DNA from: Bradyrhizobium sp. BRP22
GTDB taxonomy: Bacteria > Pseudomonadota > Alphaproteobacteria > Rhizobiales > Xanthobacteraceae
Direction: 5' to 3'
Assembly: GCF_020194175.1 (NCBI RefSeq)
Contig: NZ_JADYVX010000009.1
Span: 186,001-250,000, forward strand
DNA length: 64,000 bases
The notes beneath the pieces are model-generated. The model was not told the origin of the DNA. It made no database searches and worked only from the letters and a program-made list of their open reading frames with translations. Positions 34,593 to 43,168 of this stretch are shown here, in pieces. The number at the start of each line of letters is the position of its first letter. Position 1 is the stretch's first letter. A program made the position numbers and the translations under genes.

Positions 34593-34610
34593 TATGAAAT
34601 TGAGTTCATA
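34593..34610. promoter_or_regulatory. Palindrome TATGAA-N6-TTCATA in a divergent promoter
   Basis: Perfect 6-bp arms with a 6-nt centre lie between the ModE-like regulator and the aldehyde dehydrogenase gene. It is only 11 nt upstream of the regulator start, so it is a candidate for autoregulation. A second small palindrome, GGTATACC (34657-34664), lies just before the ribosome binding site of the dehydrogenase. Confidence 0.5.
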
Positions 34611-34678
34611 TTATCGTCAGCCATAGGCAGAACATGAGTTATATGCTCCTAGGTTTGGTATACCAGACAGGAGGAAAT

Positions 34679-36166
34679 ATGACGTCAATTGCATATGACT
34701 ACAGGCAGGACGCACCAGGCCGTTCTGCCATCCGGGACGAGCTGCTGCTGATCGACGGCGCCCGCGTCCCGGCCATCTCGGGGCGCACGTTCAAGTCCCT
34801 CAATCCCGCGACCGAAGAGGTGATCGCGACGATCGCCGAAGGCGGTGCGGCGGACGTCGACCGCGCCGTCGCCGCCGCGCGCCGCGCGTTCGAAGGGCCG
34901 TGGCGTACCATGCGCGCAGCCGAGCGTGGCTACATCCTGCTGAAATGGGCCGGGCTGTTGAAGCAGCATGCCGACGAGATCGTCGAACTGGAAAGCCTCG
35001 ACGCCGGCAAGCCGATCGCGGCGGTGCTGCGCCAGGATTTTCCGGCGGCGATCGACACGCTGACCTACTACGCCGGATGGGCCGATAAGATCGGCGGCGA
35101 TGTGGTGTCCACCCGCGACGATGCGCTGACCTACACCGTCCGCGAGCCGGTCGGCGTGGTCGCTGCGATCGTGCCCTGGAATTTTCCGCTGATGATCGGC
35201 ATGTGGAAGCTCGCGCCGGCGCTGGCGTGCGGCTGCACCATCGTCATGAAGCCGGCCGAGCTGACCCCGCTGTCAGCGCTGCGGATCGGCGAGCTCGCGC
35301 TCGAAGCCGGTCTGCCGCGCGGCGTGCTCAACATCGTCCCGGGGCCCGGCCGCATCGCCGGCGAGGCGCTGGTCAATCATCCTGACGTCGACAAGGTCAC
35401 GTTCACCGGCTCGCCGGGCGTGGGGCGCGGCATCATGCGCGGCGCAGCCGGCAATTTCAAACGCGTGTCACTCGAGCTCGGCGGCAAGTCGGCCAATGTC
35501 ATCTTCGATGATGCGAATCTGGATGCTGCCGCGAAGGCCGCGGCCGCCGGCATCTTCTTCAATGCCGGGCAGGTCTGCTCGGCCGGCTCGCGTGTTCTCG
35601 TGCAGGAGAGCGTCTATGACGAGGTGGTCGAACGGTTGGCCGCACGCGCGAGCGCGCTGCGCATCGGCGATCCCCAGGACCGCGCGACGGCACTCGGACC
35701 GGTGATCTCCGAGAAGCAGATGAAGACCATTCTCGACTATGTCGACATCGGCAAGAGGGAGGGCGCGCTGCTGGTGACCGGCGGTGAGCATGTCGGCGGT
35801 CGCGGCTATTTCATCAGCCCCGCGGTGTTCGCCAACGTCAAGCACGAGATGCGGATCTCACAGGAGGAGATCTTTGGTCCCGTCGTCAGCGTGATCAAGT
35901 TCAAGGACGAGGCCGATGCGCTCAGGATCGCCAACGGCACCGCCTACAGCCTTGCCGCCGGCGTCTGGAGCAGCGACATCGGCCGCGTGCAGCGTTTCGC
36001 AAAGCGCGCCCGGGCCGGCACGGTGTGGATCAACACCTATGGCTACACCGATGTGCGGCTGCCCTGGGGCGGCGAGCGCGATTCAGGTCTCGGCCGTGAG
36101 CACGGCACCGCCGCCATCGACAATTTCACCGAGCCCAAGGCGGTCTGGATGAACCTCAACGTTTGA
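34679..36166 (+). CDS. NAD(P)-dependent aldehyde dehydrogenase
   Basis: This 495-residue enzyme oxidises an aldehyde to the acid. The catalytic Glu is in LELGGKSANVIF and the catalytic Cys in NAGQVCSAGSRV. The Rossmann part has PWNFPLMIGMWKLAPALACG. The length is normal for the superfamily and the sequence is closest in look to betaine/phenylacetaldehyde-type dehydrogenases. GGAGGAAAT precedes the ATG at 34679, which I prefer over 34634. It is divergent from the ModE-like regulator, its probable controller. The substrate is not defined. Confidence 0.92.
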   Translation: MTSIAYDYRQDAPGRSAIRDELLLIDGARVPAISGRTFKSLNPATEEVIATIAEGGAADVDRAVAAARRAFEGPWRTMRAAERGYILLKWAGLLKQHADEIVELESLDAGKPIAAVLRQDFPAAIDTLTYYAGWADKIGGDVVSTRDDALTYTVREPVGVVAAIVPWNFPLMIGMWKLAPALACGCTIVMKPAELTPLSALRIGELALEAGLPRGVLNIVPGPGRIAGEALVNHPDVDKVTFTGSPGVGRGIMRGAAGNFKRVSLELGGKSANVIFDDANLDAAAKAAAAGIFFNAGQVCSAGSRVLVQESVYDEVVERLAARASALRIGDPQDRATALGPVISEKQMKTILDYVDIGKREGALLVTGGEHVGGRGYFISPAVFANVKHEMRISQEEIFGPVVSVIKFKDEADALRIANGTAYSLAAGVWSSDIGRVQRFAKRARAGTVWINTYGYTDVRLPWGGERDSGLGREHGTAAIDNFTEPKAVWMNLNV

Positions 36167-36197
36167 CGGCGTGAGAGGTCGGTGCGCGCGCCACGCT

Positions 36198-36320
36198 GTC
36201 GTCCCTGCGCAAAGCAGGGACCCATAACCACAGGAGGTTGTTGTGGCGCGAGCAAGCGGTTGCAGCGGAGCGCACCACAAAGTCCTGTGGTTATGGGTCC
36301 CGGGTCAAGCCCGGGACGAC
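36198..36320. repeat. Inverted repeat with 19-bp perfect arms
   Basis: GGGACCCATAACCACAGGA and its reverse complement lie inside terminal GTCGTCCC/GGGACGAC arms. A shorter relative with half of the element lies at 59192-59230. The element fills most of the gap between the aldehyde dehydrogenase and aldo/keto reductase genes. Confidence 0.75.
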
Positions 36321-36388
36321 AAAGTGCATTGCCGCGACATTGCCGCACCAATCGTCTAAGGTCTGCCTCTCAAGCCAGCGAGGCGATC

Positions 36389-37228
36389 ATGCGCAGCAAG
36401 AAATTCGGCCACCATGGCCCCGACGTTTCCGTGATCGGGCAGGGCACCTGGTATCTCGATCGCGGTGACCGCAAGGCGGCGGTCGCTGCCTTACGCCGTG
36501 GCATCGAGCTCGGCATGACCCACATCGACACCGCAGAGATGTATGGCGATGCTGAACTCGTGATCGCGGATGCCATCGCAGACCGACGCGACGAATTGTT
36601 CCTGGTCTCGAAGGTGTTGCCGAGCAACGCCTCGCGCCGTGGCACCATCACAGCCTGCGAGCGCTCGCTGAAGCGGCTGAGAACCGATCGGCTCGACTGC
36701 TATCTGTTGCACTGGCGTGGATCCTATCCGCTGGAGGACACCGTCGCGGCGTTCGAGGAACTGGCCGCAGCCGGGAAAATACGGTCCTGGGGCGTCAGCA
36801 ATTTCGACGCCGATGATCTCGACGAGATCCTGGAAGTTTCGGATCAGGGCAGGATCGCCTGCAATCAGGTGCTCTATCACCTGCAGGAGCGCGCGATCGA
36901 ACACGCGGTGATCCCCTGGTGCGAGCAGCACGGTGTCGCGGTCGTCGCCTATTCTCCGTTCGGCCACAATGATTTTCCCTCGCCGCGCAGCAAGGGCGGC
37001 GCGGTGCTGCAGGCGATCGCGGAGGCGCACAATGCGACGCCACGCCAGGTCGCGCTGGCCTTCCTCACCCGCGCGGCTTCTGTGTTTGCGATTCCCAAAG
37101 CGTCGAGCGCGGAACACGCAGCCGAGAACGCCGCGGCCGGCGACCTCGTGCTCAGCGGCAGCGAGATCGAAGCTTTGGACAAGGCATTTCCCCGCGGCCC
37201 GAAACCGCGCAGCTTGCCGATGTTGTAG
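36389..37228 (+). CDS. Aldo/keto reductase
   Basis: This 279-residue protein is an NAD(P)H-dependent aldo/keto reductase with the TIM-barrel fold. The catalytic tetrad is present: Asp47 and Tyr52 in HIDTAEMYGD, Lys75 in LVSKV and His108 in LLHWRG. The cofactor-binding segment with FAIPKASS is near 235. The ATG at 36389 starts the family domain correctly; an in-frame ATG far upstream lies in the repeat. It follows the repeat and may be transcribed separately. The substrate is unknown. Confidence 0.9.
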   Translation: MRSKKFGHHGPDVSVIGQGTWYLDRGDRKAAVAALRRGIELGMTHIDTAEMYGDAELVIADAIADRRDELFLVSKVLPSNASRRGTITACERSLKRLRTDRLDCYLLHWRGSYPLEDTVAAFEELAAAGKIRSWGVSNFDADDLDEILEVSDQGRIACNQVLYHLQERAIEHAVIPWCEQHGVAVVAYSPFGHNDFPSPRSKGGAVLQAIAEAHNATPRQVALAFLTRAASVFAIPKASSAEHAAENAAAGDLVLSGSEIEALDKAFPRGPKPRSLPML

Positions 37229-37406
37229 CGAACACGATTGTTAACAAAGTGTTGCAACGGCGACGGCGAGTTGCCGCGCCGGCCGTAGCGTGCTGCTGCG
37301 CACATTCGCGCATATCGGAGTCCTGTTTTCAGCGCTTGTGGTTGCGCTCCGATTGGAGTTTTGTGGCACCTCGCCAGATTCGCTGGATATTGCCTTCGAG
37401 ATTGCC

Positions 37407-38411
37407 GTGACTCCGCCCCCCGCCGCAGCCGCCAGGCTGGACAGCGCTCCACTGCCATTGCCTGCAAAGAAATCGCCTGCAAAGAAATCTTCCTCGCGCA
37501 AGGCGCCCGCGCGCGCCGACCGGCCGTTCAAGGGCATCGCCCTGATCCTGCTGTCGACGGTTTTCCTCGGCACCTCAGACGCCACCTCGAAATATCTGTC
37601 GGCGACGCTGCCCTCGATCGAGATCACCTGGATCCGCTTCCTGGTGTTCACGCTGATCATGTCGCCGGCAATGCTGCCCGGCTCGCCGCTCTATGCCATG
37701 CGCACCGGCAGCGTCGGCCTGCAATTCGTCCGCGGCGCCACGCTGCTCGGTTCCTCGCTGTTCTTCATCTCGGGCCTGCGCTTCCTCCCCATCGCGGAAG
37801 CATCCTCCACCAGCTTCGTGTCGCCGTTGTTCGTCACGGCGCTGTCGATCATTTTCCTCAGCGAAAAGGTCGGGCTGCGCCGCTGGATCGCGACCGGCGT
37901 CGGCCTTCTCGGCGTCCTCATCATCCTGCGGCCTGGCACCAGCGCGTTCCACGCCGCCGCCTTCTTCCCGCTGGTGTCGGCGTTGTGCTGGGCCTCGACG
38001 CTGATCATGACGCGCATGATCAGCGGCCGCGATGCCGCCATCACCACCATGGCCTATTCCGCCATCGTTGGCTTCGGCATCATGAGCATGATGGTGCCGT
38101 TCGCCTGGGTCACCCCGACCTGGCACGACATTCTTTTCGGCATCCTGATCGGCGTGGCCTCGACCGCCGGCCAGTGGATCGTGGTGCTGGCGTTCCGCTA
38201 TGCCGATGCTTCGGTGCTGGCGCCGTTCTCCTACACGCAATTGCTGTGGGTCAGCCTGCTCGGCTTCTTCATCTTCGGTGAGGTGCCTGATGTCTGGACC
38301 ATCACCGGCGCGGCGTTCATCGTCGCCTCCGGCCTTTACACCGCCCACCGCGAGCGCGTCCGTCACTCGCAGTTGTTGACCGTGCCCGGCGAGCCCTCGT
38401 CGAACGCCTGA
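37407..38411 (+). CDS. EamA/DMT family transporter
   Basis: This protein of about 334 residues has ten hydrophobic helices in two EamA repeats and is probably an exporter of metabolites. The first repeat begins GIALILLSTVFLGTSDATSK and the second near residue 185. The start is uncertain. I chose a GTG at 37407; an ATG at 37290 would add 39 residues. The lysine-rich linker before the first helix contains a tandem SPAKKSPAKKS, from a 15-bp direct repeat. No substrate can be named. Confidence 0.82.
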   Translation: MTPPPAAAARLDSAPLPLPAKKSPAKKSSSRKAPARADRPFKGIALILLSTVFLGTSDATSKYLSATLPSIEITWIRFLVFTLIMSPAMLPGSPLYAMRTGSVGLQFVRGATLLGSSLFFISGLRFLPIAEASSTSFVSPLFVTALSIIFLSEKVGLRRWIATGVGLLGVLIILRPGTSAFHAAAFFPLVSALCWASTLIMTRMISGRDAAITTMAYSAIVGFGIMSMMVPFAWVTPTWHDILFGILIGVASTAGQWIVVLAFRYADASVLAPFSYTQLLWVSLLGFFIFGEVPDVWTITGAAFIVASGLYTAHRERVRHSQLLTVPGEPSSNA

Positions 38412-38490
38412 GTGGATTGCCCGCACATTCGTTCTTCCCTTGGCAGGCGACCTGTGGAACAGGTGTAGCCAACAAGAAAGGGAGGAAACG

Positions 38491-39573
38491 ATGCGCGCAG
38501 CGATTTTCAGGAACGGCGAAATCGTCGTCGATTACATGCCCGAGCCGAAGCCGGGCGCAGGGCAGGTGCTGGTGAAGTCGCTCGCATGCGGCATCTGCGG
38601 CTCCGATCTGCACGCGCGCAAGCACGCCCATCGCATGGCCGAGATGGCAAGGTTCTCTCCCGGCCGCAAGCCGATGGACCTCTCCCGCGACGTCGTGTTT
38701 GGCCACGAATTCTGCTGCGAGATCCTGGACTATGGTCCGCAGACCCAGCGCAGGTTCAAGCCGGGTGCGAAAGTGTGCTCACTGCCGGCGCTGCTGACGG
38801 AGCAGGGGCCGCAGGGCATCGGCTATTCCAACGACAACATCGGCGGCTATGCCGAGCGCATGCTGCTCAGCGAGGCGCTGCTGCTGGAGGTGCCGAACGG
38901 ACTTCCGGCCGAGCACGCGGCGCTGACCGAGCCGCTGGCGGTCGGCGTGCATGCCGTGGCGAAAGCCAACATTGCGGGCGGCGAGGTGCCGTTGGTGATC
39001 GGCTGTGGGCCGGTTGGGCTCGCCGTGATCGCCGCGCTGAAGATCAAGGGCCTGCATCCGATCGTTGCCGCCGATTATTCGCCGGCGCGCCGTGTGCTTG
39101 CGGAAAAGCTCGGCGCCGATATCGTCGTCGATCCGGCGCGCTCGCAGCCCTATGCGACCTGGGCCGAGCATGCGCAGATGTCGGACGCGGAGAAGGCCGC
39201 GCGCCCGCCGCTGCAGGCGATGCTGCCGGCGCTGAAGCCCGCCTTGATCTTCGAATGCGTCGGGGTGCCGGGCCTGCTGCAGCAGGTGTTCGAGGGCGCC
39301 CCGCGCGATGCCCGTATCGTCGTGGTCGGCGTCTGCATGGAGACCGACCGCTCCGAGCCGATGCTCGGCATCATGAAGGAGCTCAACGTCCAGTATGTGC
39401 TGGGCTACACGCCGGAGGAATTTGCCGCTTCGCTCCGCCTGATCGCGGAAGGTCGGGTCGATGCCGCCTCCATGGTCACAGCCCGCGTCGGCATCGACGG
39501 CGTCGCGCAGGCCTTCGCCGATCTCGCCAATCCCGAAGCCCACACCAAGATCATCGTCGAACCCTGGCGGTAG
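38491..39573 (+). CDS. Zinc-binding alcohol dehydrogenase lacking the structural zinc site
   Basis: This 360-residue medium-chain dehydrogenase has the catalytic zinc residues Cys36 (ICGSDLH) and His72-Glu73 (GHEFC) and a GCGPVGLAV nucleotide motif near 172. The four-Cys structural loop of the usual family is missing; the corresponding region reads VCSLPALLT. This suggests a distinct subfamily, such as a quinone- or polyol-type reductase. GGGAGGAAACG is a strong ribosome binding site. It follows the EamA gene and is convergent with the ppk2 gene. Confidence 0.88.
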   Translation: MRAAIFRNGEIVVDYMPEPKPGAGQVLVKSLACGICGSDLHARKHAHRMAEMARFSPGRKPMDLSRDVVFGHEFCCEILDYGPQTQRRFKPGAKVCSLPALLTEQGPQGIGYSNDNIGGYAERMLLSEALLLEVPNGLPAEHAALTEPLAVGVHAVAKANIAGGEVPLVIGCGPVGLAVIAALKIKGLHPIVAADYSPARRVLAEKLGADIVVDPARSQPYATWAEHAQMSDAEKAARPPLQAMLPALKPALIFECVGVPGLLQQVFEGAPRDARIVVVGVCMETDRSEPMLGIMKELNVQYVLGYTPEEFAASLRLIAEGRVDAASMVTARVGIDGVAQAFADLANPEAHTKIIVEPWR

Positions 39574-39686
39574 GCTTGGTTTGCAGATTGCCAGACCCTC
39601 GCGGTGAGGAGCGAAGCAATCCGTCTCTCCGCTCGCTGAGGCATGGATTGCGTCGTCGCTGTCGCTCCACGCAATGCCGGTCGCTA

Positions 39687-39785
39687 GATCATGATCCGAT
39701 TAAATGGAATCGGATCATGATCTCATCTCTTTGTCTGAGCATGATCTTTTCGGAAAACCGGTTTCCACTTTTCCGGATCATGCTC
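39687..39785. repeat. Composite GATCATGATC repeat, copy 3
   Basis: A perfect 15-bp inverted repeat, GATCATGATCCGATT and its complement around AAATGG (39687-39722), is followed by a GAGCATGATC...GATCATGCTC unit (39737-39785). The last base coincides with the stop codon of the ppk2 gene on the minus strand. The pair could end both convergent transcripts. Confidence 0.8.
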
Positions 39786-40705
39786 TAGAACTGCGCCGGA
39801 ACGTACATCTCCGGCGGGATCGGGCCGCGGTGATAGTCGGGATTGCGCACGCGCGGCGGCAGCACGACCGGGATGTGCTGAACCGGGGCATACGGAATCT
39901 GGCTGAGCAGGTGCGAGATGCAGTTCAGCCGGGCGCGCTTCTTGTCCACGGCGTCCACGATCCACCACGGCGAGTCGCGCAGATGAGTGTGCTCCAGCAT
40001 CGTCTCCTTGGCCTTGGTGTACTGTTCCCACCGCGACCGTGCCTCGACGTCCATCGGACTCAGCTTCCACTGCTTCAGCGGATCCTGGATCCGCATCATG
40101 AAGCGGAATTGCTGCTCGTCATCGGTGATCGAGAACCAGTATTTGACGAGGATGATCCCGGAGCGGATCAGCATCCGCTCGAACTCCGGCACCGATTTGA
40201 AGAACTCCTGATATTCCTCCTCGGTGCAAAAACCCATCACACGCTCGACGCCGGCGCGGTTGTACCAGCTGCGGTCGAACAGCACGATCTCGCCGCCGGC
40301 CGGCAGATGCGCGACATAGCGCTGGAAGTACCATTGCGTCCGCTCGCGTTCGCTCGGCGCGGGCAGGGCCGCGACACGGCAGACGCGCGGATTGAGGCGC
40401 TGGGTGATGCGCTTGATCACGCCGCCCTTGCCGGCGGAGTCGCGTCCCTCGAACAGGACCACGATCTTCTTCTTCTCGTGCTGCACCCAGTCCTGCAGCT
40501 TCACGAGCTCGCCCTGCAGCCGCAGCAGTTCCCGGAAGTAGAGCTTGCGATCGAGCGCCGGCAGGCCGCCGCGCGCGGCGTTGTCGAGGTCGTCCAGCCG
40601 GGTGTCGTCGAGCTCGAGTTCGAGCTCTTCGTCCAGATTGTCGGCGATTTCCTGGTTGATGCGCTCGCGCAGGGCGGCTTCGTCGATCGGAGTGGATGTG
40701 GTCAT
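39785..40705 (-). CDS. ppk2: Polyphosphate kinase 2
   Basis: This 306-residue kinase transfers phosphate between polyphosphate and a nucleoside phosphate. Walker A is GRDSAGKGG near residue 92 and the Walker B region holds DRSWYNRAGVER. The IVLFEG strand and the basic KRITQRLNPR loop match the PPK2 family, as does the length. The N-terminal acidic stretch (about 18-45) is typical of class I PPK2. ATG 40705 is chosen since it precedes the conserved part. It is divergent from an FAH-family gene. The nucleotide specificity cannot be read from sequence. Confidence 0.93.
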   Translation of the reverse strand: MTTSTPIDEAALRERINQEIADNLDEELELELDDTRLDDLDNAARGGLPALDRKLYFRELLRLQGELVKLQDWVQHEKKKIVVLFEGRDSAGKGGVIKRITQRLNPRVCRVAALPAPSERERTQWYFQRYVAHLPAGGEIVLFDRSWYNRAGVERVMGFCTEEEYQEFFKSVPEFERMLIRSGIILVKYWFSITDDEQQFRFMMRIQDPLKQWKLSPMDVEARSRWEQYTKAKETMLEHTHLRDSPWWIVDAVDKKRARLNCISHLLSQIPYAPVQHIPVVLPPRVRNPDYHRGPIPPEMYVPAQF

Positions 40706-40856
40706 GAAGTGGCGTCTCTCTCGGCTGCTCACAGACGGGTGTGGACCCGCGGAATTGACGATGCTTCCGTGACATCGGGATGACGATGCCCTCACACTGT
40801 CATCGCAGCCGTGCTAATAAGCGCCGCCAACAACGAAACGGATGGGAGAAAGCCCG

Positions 40857-42026
40857 ATGATCATGCTGACCGCCAAAGACATCCTGCCGGAGGACGGCAC
40901 CAACGGCACGCTGGTCGGGCGCGTCTGGTTGCCGCAGCTTCAGGGTCCGCTCGTGGTCGCAATCCGCGGCGACGGCGTGTTCGATGTGACCGCGCGATTT
41001 CCGACCGTCAGCGCATTGTGCGAGGAGAGCGATCCGGCCGCCGCGCTGCGCGGCATCGGCGGCGAGCGCGTCGGCGATCTCGAAACCATCCTCGCCAACA
41101 CGCCACCGGACCGCCGCGATCGGCGAAAGCCGTGGCTGCTCGCGCCGCTCGATTTGCAGGTGTTGAAGGCGGCCGGCGTCACCTTCGCCATTTCGATGCT
41201 GGAGCGCGTGATCGAGGAGCGGGCGCGCGGCAATCCGGCGTCCGCGGAGGCGATCCGCAAAGAGGTGGTGCGGCTGGTTGGCGACGATCTCTCCAAGCTC
41301 AAGCCCGGCTCGGAGCAGGCGATGCGGCTGAAGCAGGTGCTGATCGAGCAGCAGGCCTGGAGCCAATATCTGGAAGTCGGCATCGGCCCCGATGCGGAGG
41401 TGTTCACCAAGGCGCCGGTGTTGTCCTCGGTCGGCACCGGCATGGATGCCGGCCTGCATCCGAAATCGACCTGGAACAATCCGGAGCCGGAGGTCGTGCT
41501 CGTCGCATCGAGCCGTGGCAACATCGTCGGTGCCACGCTCGGCAACGACGTCAACCTGCGCGACTTCGAGGGACGTTCGGCGCTGCTGCTCTCCAAGGCC
41601 AAGGACAACAACGCCTCCTGCGCGGTCGGCCCGCTGCTGCGACTCTTCGATGCCAGTTTCACGCTCGACCATGTGCGGAACATGGATGTCGGCCTGACCG
41701 TGAAGGGACCGGACGGCTTCGTCCTCGAGGGCCACTCATCGATCAGCAAGATCAGCCGCGATCCGACCGATCTCGTGGCGCAGACCATCGGTCCGGTGCA
41801 TCAGTACCCCGATGGCTTCGCGCTGTTCCTCGGCACCATGTTCGCACCGGTGAAAGACCGCGACGCGCCCGGCCAGGGCTTTACCCACAAGCGCGACGAC
41901 ATCGTCACGATCGCAGCCCCCGAGCTCGGCAAGCTCGTCAACCGCATGCGCCCAAGCGACGAATGCGAACCCTGGACGTTCGGCATCTCGGCATTGATGA
42001 AAAGCCTCGCAGTCCGCGGTTCGTAG
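40857..42026 (+). CDS. Fumarylacetoacetate hydrolase family protein
   Basis: This 389-residue protein belongs to the FAH superfamily, whose members hydrolyse, isomerise or decarboxylate beta-keto acids with a divalent metal. The conserved metal region is seen in EPEVVLVASSRGNIVGATLGNDV and RDFEGRSALLL. The sequence is longer than simple FAHD proteins. A start at 40857 follows GGGAGAAAG. The gene is divergent from ppk2 and ends before a 1.1-kb gene-free region. The substrate is unknown; sugar-acid or aromatic catabolism are both possible. Confidence 0.85.
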   Translation: MIMLTAKDILPEDGTNGTLVGRVWLPQLQGPLVVAIRGDGVFDVTARFPTVSALCEESDPAAALRGIGGERVGDLETILANTPPDRRDRRKPWLLAPLDLQVLKAAGVTFAISMLERVIEERARGNPASAEAIRKEVVRLVGDDLSKLKPGSEQAMRLKQVLIEQQAWSQYLEVGIGPDAEVFTKAPVLSSVGTGMDAGLHPKSTWNNPEPEVVLVASSRGNIVGATLGNDVNLRDFEGRSALLLSKAKDNNASCAVGPLLRLFDASFTLDHVRNMDVGLTVKGPDGFVLEGHSSISKISRDPTDLVAQTIGPVHQYPDGFALFLGTMFAPVKDRDAPGQGFTHKRDDIVTIAAPELGKLVNRMRPSDECEPWTFGISALMKSLAVRGS

Positions 42027-42067
42027 GGCCGGGTAACCCACCGTGCCTTCTCGCGGCAACTACCGCC

Positions 42068-42169
42068 GTCATTCCGGGGCGCGCGCAGCGCGAGCCCGGA
42101 ATCCATCGCGCGGCAGATGCAAGCGGCGAAATGGATTCCGGGCTCGTCCTTCGGACGCCCCGGAATGAC
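42068..42169. repeat. GTCATTCCGG palindromic repeat
   Basis: Terminal arms GTCATTCCGG and CCGGAATGAC are perfect complements, and inner GGAATCCAT/ATGGATTCC arms also pair. The element is related to 2569-2649 and 58181-58283. It is the first of several in the gene-free region after the FAH gene. Confidence 0.8.
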
Positions 42170-42189
42170 AACCCCCGTCATTGCGAGCC

Positions 42190-42220
42190 ATCGGGCGGCG
42201 CTAACGCGCCGATCTGGTGG
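42190..42220. repeat. ATCGGGCGGCGC hairpin module, copy 3
   Basis: This unit, ATCGGGCGGCGC followed by GCGCC and GGTGG, is a diverged copy of the 39-bp modules at 42837-42875 and 42996-43034. It lies between two GAGCC/GGCTC arms. Confidence 0.55.
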
Positions 42221-42239
42221 CTCGCAATGACGATGTGGC

Positions 42240-42700
42240 TACTTTGGGTGCGACAAATCAACCCGACGGGCAAATCACCCGAAAGTCTGTCCAGCCCTTT
42301 GCTAAAAAATATTCCGCTTCCGTCGTCGGGCAAATCAGCACTATGACTCCGCGCGTCTCACGCGAATGAGGGGCGGCTCGCGATCGTCACGAACGTTGCG
42401 GTGAGATGCGGTGGACGCGATGCGTGTGACTGACGAGCACGCGCGTCACGGACGGCGAAGTCGTGTGGTTCTGGCGCCCCGACGCTGGCGCTAAGCTTCT
42501 TGCGAAGTGATGGTGGCAAGAAAGCCCGGTCACCAGGGAGAGCACGAAGTAAGCTGTAAACCATCGCGCAGGGAAAGCCGGTGTTGCTCCGGTTGACCTG
42601 TGGTCCTACCCCCGTGCTTTTTGTTGCACGGGGCCCACGGGTGCAACCGGCACCCGGCTTTCCCTGCGCCCTCACTTCAATGAGAGGGTGAAACGAGATG
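42240..42700. other. Conserved intergenic element with a structured core
   Basis: This stretch holds no supported gene. It contains AT-rich blocks near 42260-42330, an arm-rich segment and a 104-nt nested hairpin. I recall similar sequence from other Bradyrhizobium intergenic regions, which I cannot verify here. It could be a conserved RNA gene or the remnant of a mobile palindromic element. Confidence 0.5.
42566..42669. ncRNA. 104-nt nested hairpin, candidate structured RNA or palindromic element
   Basis: The outer arms GCGCAGGGAAAGCCGG (42566-42581) and CCGGCTTTCCCTGCGC (42654-42669) are a perfect 16-bp match. Inside, CCGGTTG (42589-42595) pairs with CAACCGG (42644-42650). ACC and GTGG segments continue that helix with one bulge. 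At the centre CCCCGTGC (42610-42617) pairs with GCACGGGG (42626-42633) around an 8-nt T-rich loop. Little of the fold is left unpaired. No protein is needed to explain it. It could be an RNA, a terminator-like element or a mobile palindrome. Confidence 0.5.
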
Positions 42701-42754
42701 CAGACCTCGGGCACATCATGCCGCGAGAACGCCAATTCACATCCTCACTCCACC

Positions 42755-42886
42755 GTCATGCCCGCGAAGGCGGGCATCCAGTATCCTGCGGCCCGGCATA
42801 AGCACTGACGTCTCTGGAATACTGGATCGTCCGCCGGAGCCTGTCATCGGGCGGCGCTTTGCGCCGACCCGGTGGCGGACGATGAC
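42755..42886. repeat. GTCATGCCCGCG...GATGAC palindromic repeat
   Basis: The left half contains the short palindrome CCCGCGAAGGCGGG and GGATCCAGTAT-like arms that pair with the right half (ATACTGGAT). The right end is interrupted by the 39-bp module at 42837-42875. Confidence 0.6.
42837..42875. repeat. 39-bp hairpin module inside another repeat, copy 1
   Basis: GAGCCTGTCATCGGGCGGCG followed by GCGCCGACCCGGTGG is a 39-bp block with internal GGGCGGCGC and GCGCCGACCC arms. The same block, with one base changed, is at 42996-43034 inside a different repeat. Confidence 0.7.
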
Positions 42887-42927
42887 AGCGGAGAGCTGTT
42901 TGACATTTGAATCAGAACTCGCCGTCC

Positions 42928-43045
42928 GTCATTGCGAGGAGCGAAGCGACGAAGCAATCCATGCCTCCACGTGCCGAGAGATGGATTGCTTCGTGGAGCC
43001 TGTCATCGGGCGGCGCTTCGCGCCGACCCGGTGGCTCGCAATGAC
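42928..43045. repeat. GTCATTGCGAGGAGC repeat with an inserted 39-bp module
   Basis: The left arm GTCATTGCGAGGAGCG would pair with the right end of the element. Here the right arm is interrupted by the 39-bp module at 42996-43034 and only CTCGCAATGAC remains. The complete version of the element is at 47796-47883. Confidence 0.7.
42996..43034. repeat. 39-bp hairpin module inside another repeat, copy 2
   Basis: The block matches 42837-42875 at 38 of 39 positions by eye. It is found within the arm of a different repeat family, so it appears to be a separate unit. Confidence 0.7.
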
Positions 43046-43168
43046 GACTTTGTCCTGAAGGCAACAATCGCAGGATGGGTAGAGCGAAGCGAAACCCATC
43101 ATTCGTGCCGCTTGCTCCATCGCGATGGGTTTCGCTGCGCTCTATCCATACTACGGAATCGCAACGCC

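Noticed and set aside
42541..42700. Cobalamin or other known riboswitch
   Set aside because: The nested helix lacks the conserved motifs I know for cobalamin, TPP, SAM or glycine riboswitches and has no gene directly downstream on the same strand.
42027..43168. CRISPR array
   Set aside because: Several repeats are present, but they differ in family and spacing and there are no regular unique spacers or cas genes.
42027..43168. Insertion sequence remnants
   Set aside because: I found no transposase-like frame or target-site duplication; the repeats look like short palindromic elements.
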